From positions 1 through 7,590 of the forward strand of contig PNLG01000230.1 of the NCBI GenBank assembly GCA_013822915.1: a stretch of DNA of 7,590 nucleotides, written 5' to 3'. This stretch comes from Sphingomonas sp. GTDB lineage: Bacteria; Pseudomonadota; Alphaproteobacteria; Sphingomonadales; Sphingomonadaceae. This document shows, piece by piece, positions 6,361 through 7,590 of the stretch. How positions within the stretch are numbered: position 1 is the stretch's first letter; every line of letters begins with the position of its first letter. A program made the translations under genes and the position numbers. Under the pieces are notes generated by a model. That model searched no databases. It saw nothing but the letters and a program-made list of their open reading frames with translations, and was not told where the DNA came from.

Positions 6361-7383
6361 ATGCGCCTATGGCACTCGGCTTTGCTCCTCTATATCTTCG
6401 TGCCACCGTGGAGCGGGTCCCCGCGCGCGCGTGAAGCCGATCCGCGGGTCGGCTTCACGATCGAACCGGTAGCGCTTTTCCCAAACGCGCCCGACCGCAA
6501 GCGCCTCGGCGCGCTAAGCTTTGTGCGCGGGTATCGGCTGGTCAGCGACGATGCGGGCTTTGGCGGTTATTCGTCGCTCGCGACCGATGGTGCCCGCTTC
6601 TCCCTGCTCAGCGACGGCGGACAGGGGATCGGCTTTACGCTCACCCCCGATGGGAAACTGCGCAATTCCGGTGCGTTTCGGCTGCCCGGCGGCCCCGGCA
6701 CGGGATGGCAAAAGCGCGACCGCGATTCGGAATCCATGGCGGTCGACGGGGCAAGCGGGCGCCGCTGGGTCGCCTTTGAACACAGCAACCAAATCTGGCG
6801 CTATGGCCCGGACTTTACACGCGCAGAGGCAGCGGTCGCACCGTCCGCAATGGCAAAATGGCCCGATAATAACGGTGCCGAATCGATGATGCGGTTGCGC
6901 GATGGCCGCTTCGTCATCCTGAATGAGGGCGTCTCGTGGCCCGGGAAACGTGGCAGCGCGGGCGTGATATTTGCCGGCGACCCCGTCCGCGCCGGGCAGA
7001 ACTGGTCGCGTTTCAGCTACATCGGACCGACCGGGTTCGATCCCACCGACAGCGCCGAATTGCCCGATGGCCGCTGGATCATCGTCAACCGGCGCTTCAA
7101 TTTTCGCAGCGGCTTTACCGCGTGCGTAACCATCGCCGATCCGCGCGCGTTGAAGCCGGGCGGTGAGCTGCGCGGGCGCGAAATCGCTCGCTTCGCAGCA
7201 CCTTCACAGCATGACAATTTTGAAGGGATTGCCGTGGTTGAACATGGCGGCGCAACGCATATCTGGCTGATTAGCGACGATAATTCGCTGCGTCCCTGGC
7301 AGCAGAGCCTGTTGCTGGAATTCCGGCTGGACGAGGCCAGACCCCGCCCGCGCGGCAGTGCAACGGCTCAGGCGGCGGGCTGA
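6361..7383 (+). CDS. Secreted esterase-like activity of phytase family protein
   Basis: This resembles the 'esterase-like activity of phytase' family, predicted beta-propeller proteins of the cell envelope; the true substrate is not known. The mature region shows repeating blade-like segments with family-type motifs: FGGYSSL, RFSLLSDGG, DSESMAVD, GAESMMRLRDGRFVILNEG, FDPTDSAELPDGRWIIVNRRF, HDNFEGIAVVE, and the C-terminal LISDDNSLRPWQQSLLLEF. Their acidic residues are candidates for metal binding. From the ATG at 6361 the protein is 340 residues and opens with MRLWHSALLLYIFV, a plausible signal peptide. The alternatives at 6319 and 6283 would add an arginine-rich or longer leader and put the repeated motif inside coding sequence, so 6361 is preferred, but no start has a clear Shine-Dalgarno sequence. 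The stop lies 13 bp inside the end of the convergent rpmB, a 16-bp overlap. The family call is good; the activity is inferred. Confidence 0.8.
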   Translation: MRLWHSALLLYIFVPPWSGSPRAREADPRVGFTIEPVALFPNAPDRKRLGALSFVRGYRLVSDDAGFGGYSSLATDGARFSLLSDGGQGIGFTLTPDGKLRNSGAFRLPGGPGTGWQKRDRDSESMAVDGASGRRWVAFEHSNQIWRYGPDFTRAEAAVAPSAMAKWPDNNGAESMMRLRDGRFVILNEGVSWPGKRGSAGVIFAGDPVRAGQNWSRFSYIGPTGFDPTDSAELPDGRWIIVNRRFNFRSGFTACVTIADPRALKPGGELRGREIARFAAPSQHDNFEGIAVVEHGGATHIWLISDDNSLRPWQQSLLLEFRLDEARPRPRGSATAQAAG

Positions 7384-7590
7384 AGCTTCTTCTTGATTTC
7401 GCGCTTCAGGCGGCGCGCGCGCAGCGACAGGTCATCGTCCGACGTCTTGACGAGCCAATTGTCGAGCCCGCCGACATGTTCGACCGAGCGCAACCCGTTG
7501 GTCGACACGCGCAGCCGCACGCTGGTGCCCAGCGCATCGGAGATCAGCGTGACATTCTGCAGATTGGGCAGAAAGGTCCGCTTGGTCTTG
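7368..7590 (-). CDS. rpmB: 50S ribosomal protein L28, C-terminal part (5' end beyond window)
   Basis: Reading the minus strand from base 7589 gives 73 residues and a stop at 7370-7368. The segment starts KTKRTFLPNLQNV, continues with GLRSVEHVGGLDNWL and SLRARRLKREIKKK, and ends LQPAA. This is the conserved body and basic C-terminus of ribosomal protein L28 of the large subunit; roughly the first 25 residues lie off the right edge. Its stop sits inside the 3' end of the convergent phytase-like gene, so any terminator must lie within that gene's coding sequence. No strong hairpin with a T-run is visible there. It is the best marker in the window that this is core chromosome. Confidence 0.95.
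   Translation of the reverse strand, partial: KTKRTFLPNLQNVTLISDALGTSVRLRVSTNGLRSVEHVGGLDNWLVKTSDDDLSLRARRLKREIKKKLQPAA

Noticed and set aside
7380..7409. Hairpin CTGAAGC/GCTTCAG after the phytase-like stop as a terminator
   Set aside because: The arms are 7 bp with a 16-nt loop, no T-run follows, and the sequence is constrained by the rpmB C-terminal codons, so chance pairing is the simpler explanation.

Overview
The window looks like a chromosomal, mostly housekeeping stretch of a high-GC alphaproteobacterium, most likely a sphingomonad (order Sphingomonadales). The reasons are codon usage rich in G/C at third positions, a ferrochelatase of alphaproteobacterial type, a PhaB-type acetoacetyl-CoA reductase, a Tat-exported IorB-like molybdenum hydroxylase subunit, and an rpmB end that reads like alphaproteobacterial L28. 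The taxonomic call is inference from protein character, not from a marker gene. I see no tRNA, rRNA, CRISPR array, insertion sequence, integrase or phage gene.

Left block (1-5696, all + strand): an acyl-CoA ligase/adenylate-forming enzyme whose reading frame is open to the left edge; a Tat-signal xanthine dehydrogenase-family large subunit; hemH; and phaB. The gaps are 31 nt, a 4-nt ATGA overlap, and 32 nt with a strong Shine-Dalgarno sequence. This spacing suggests one transcription unit. Its functions are activation of a carboxylic acid to its CoA thioester, molybdenum-dependent hydroxylation or oxidation outside the cytoplasm, haem synthesis, and NADPH-dependent reduction of a 3-oxoacyl-CoA. 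The molybdoenzyme lacks its usual small [2Fe-2S] partner and any cytochrome c in the window.

Right block (5697-7590): a G+C hairpin separates phaB from a converging minus-strand gene for a small secreted glycine-zipper protein. That protein carries a four-residue tandem repeat (DYRQ-like) encoded by a 12-bp DNA repeat. A divergent 158-nt intergenic region separates it from a plus-strand gene for a secreted protein of the 'esterase-like activity of phytase' family. This region holds three copies of a 10-mer, GCTGAAYRCA, two of them forming a long imperfect inverted repeat. The phytase-like gene overlaps the 3' end of rpmB (50S L28), which runs in from the right edge on the minus strand.

No convincing novel defence or mobile system is present. 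The items most worth a second look are the repeated motif in the divergent region, the in-frame 12-bp repeat with its cysteine-bracketed glycine zipper, and the translational coupling of an orphan periplasmic molybdoenzyme subunit to ferrochelatase.
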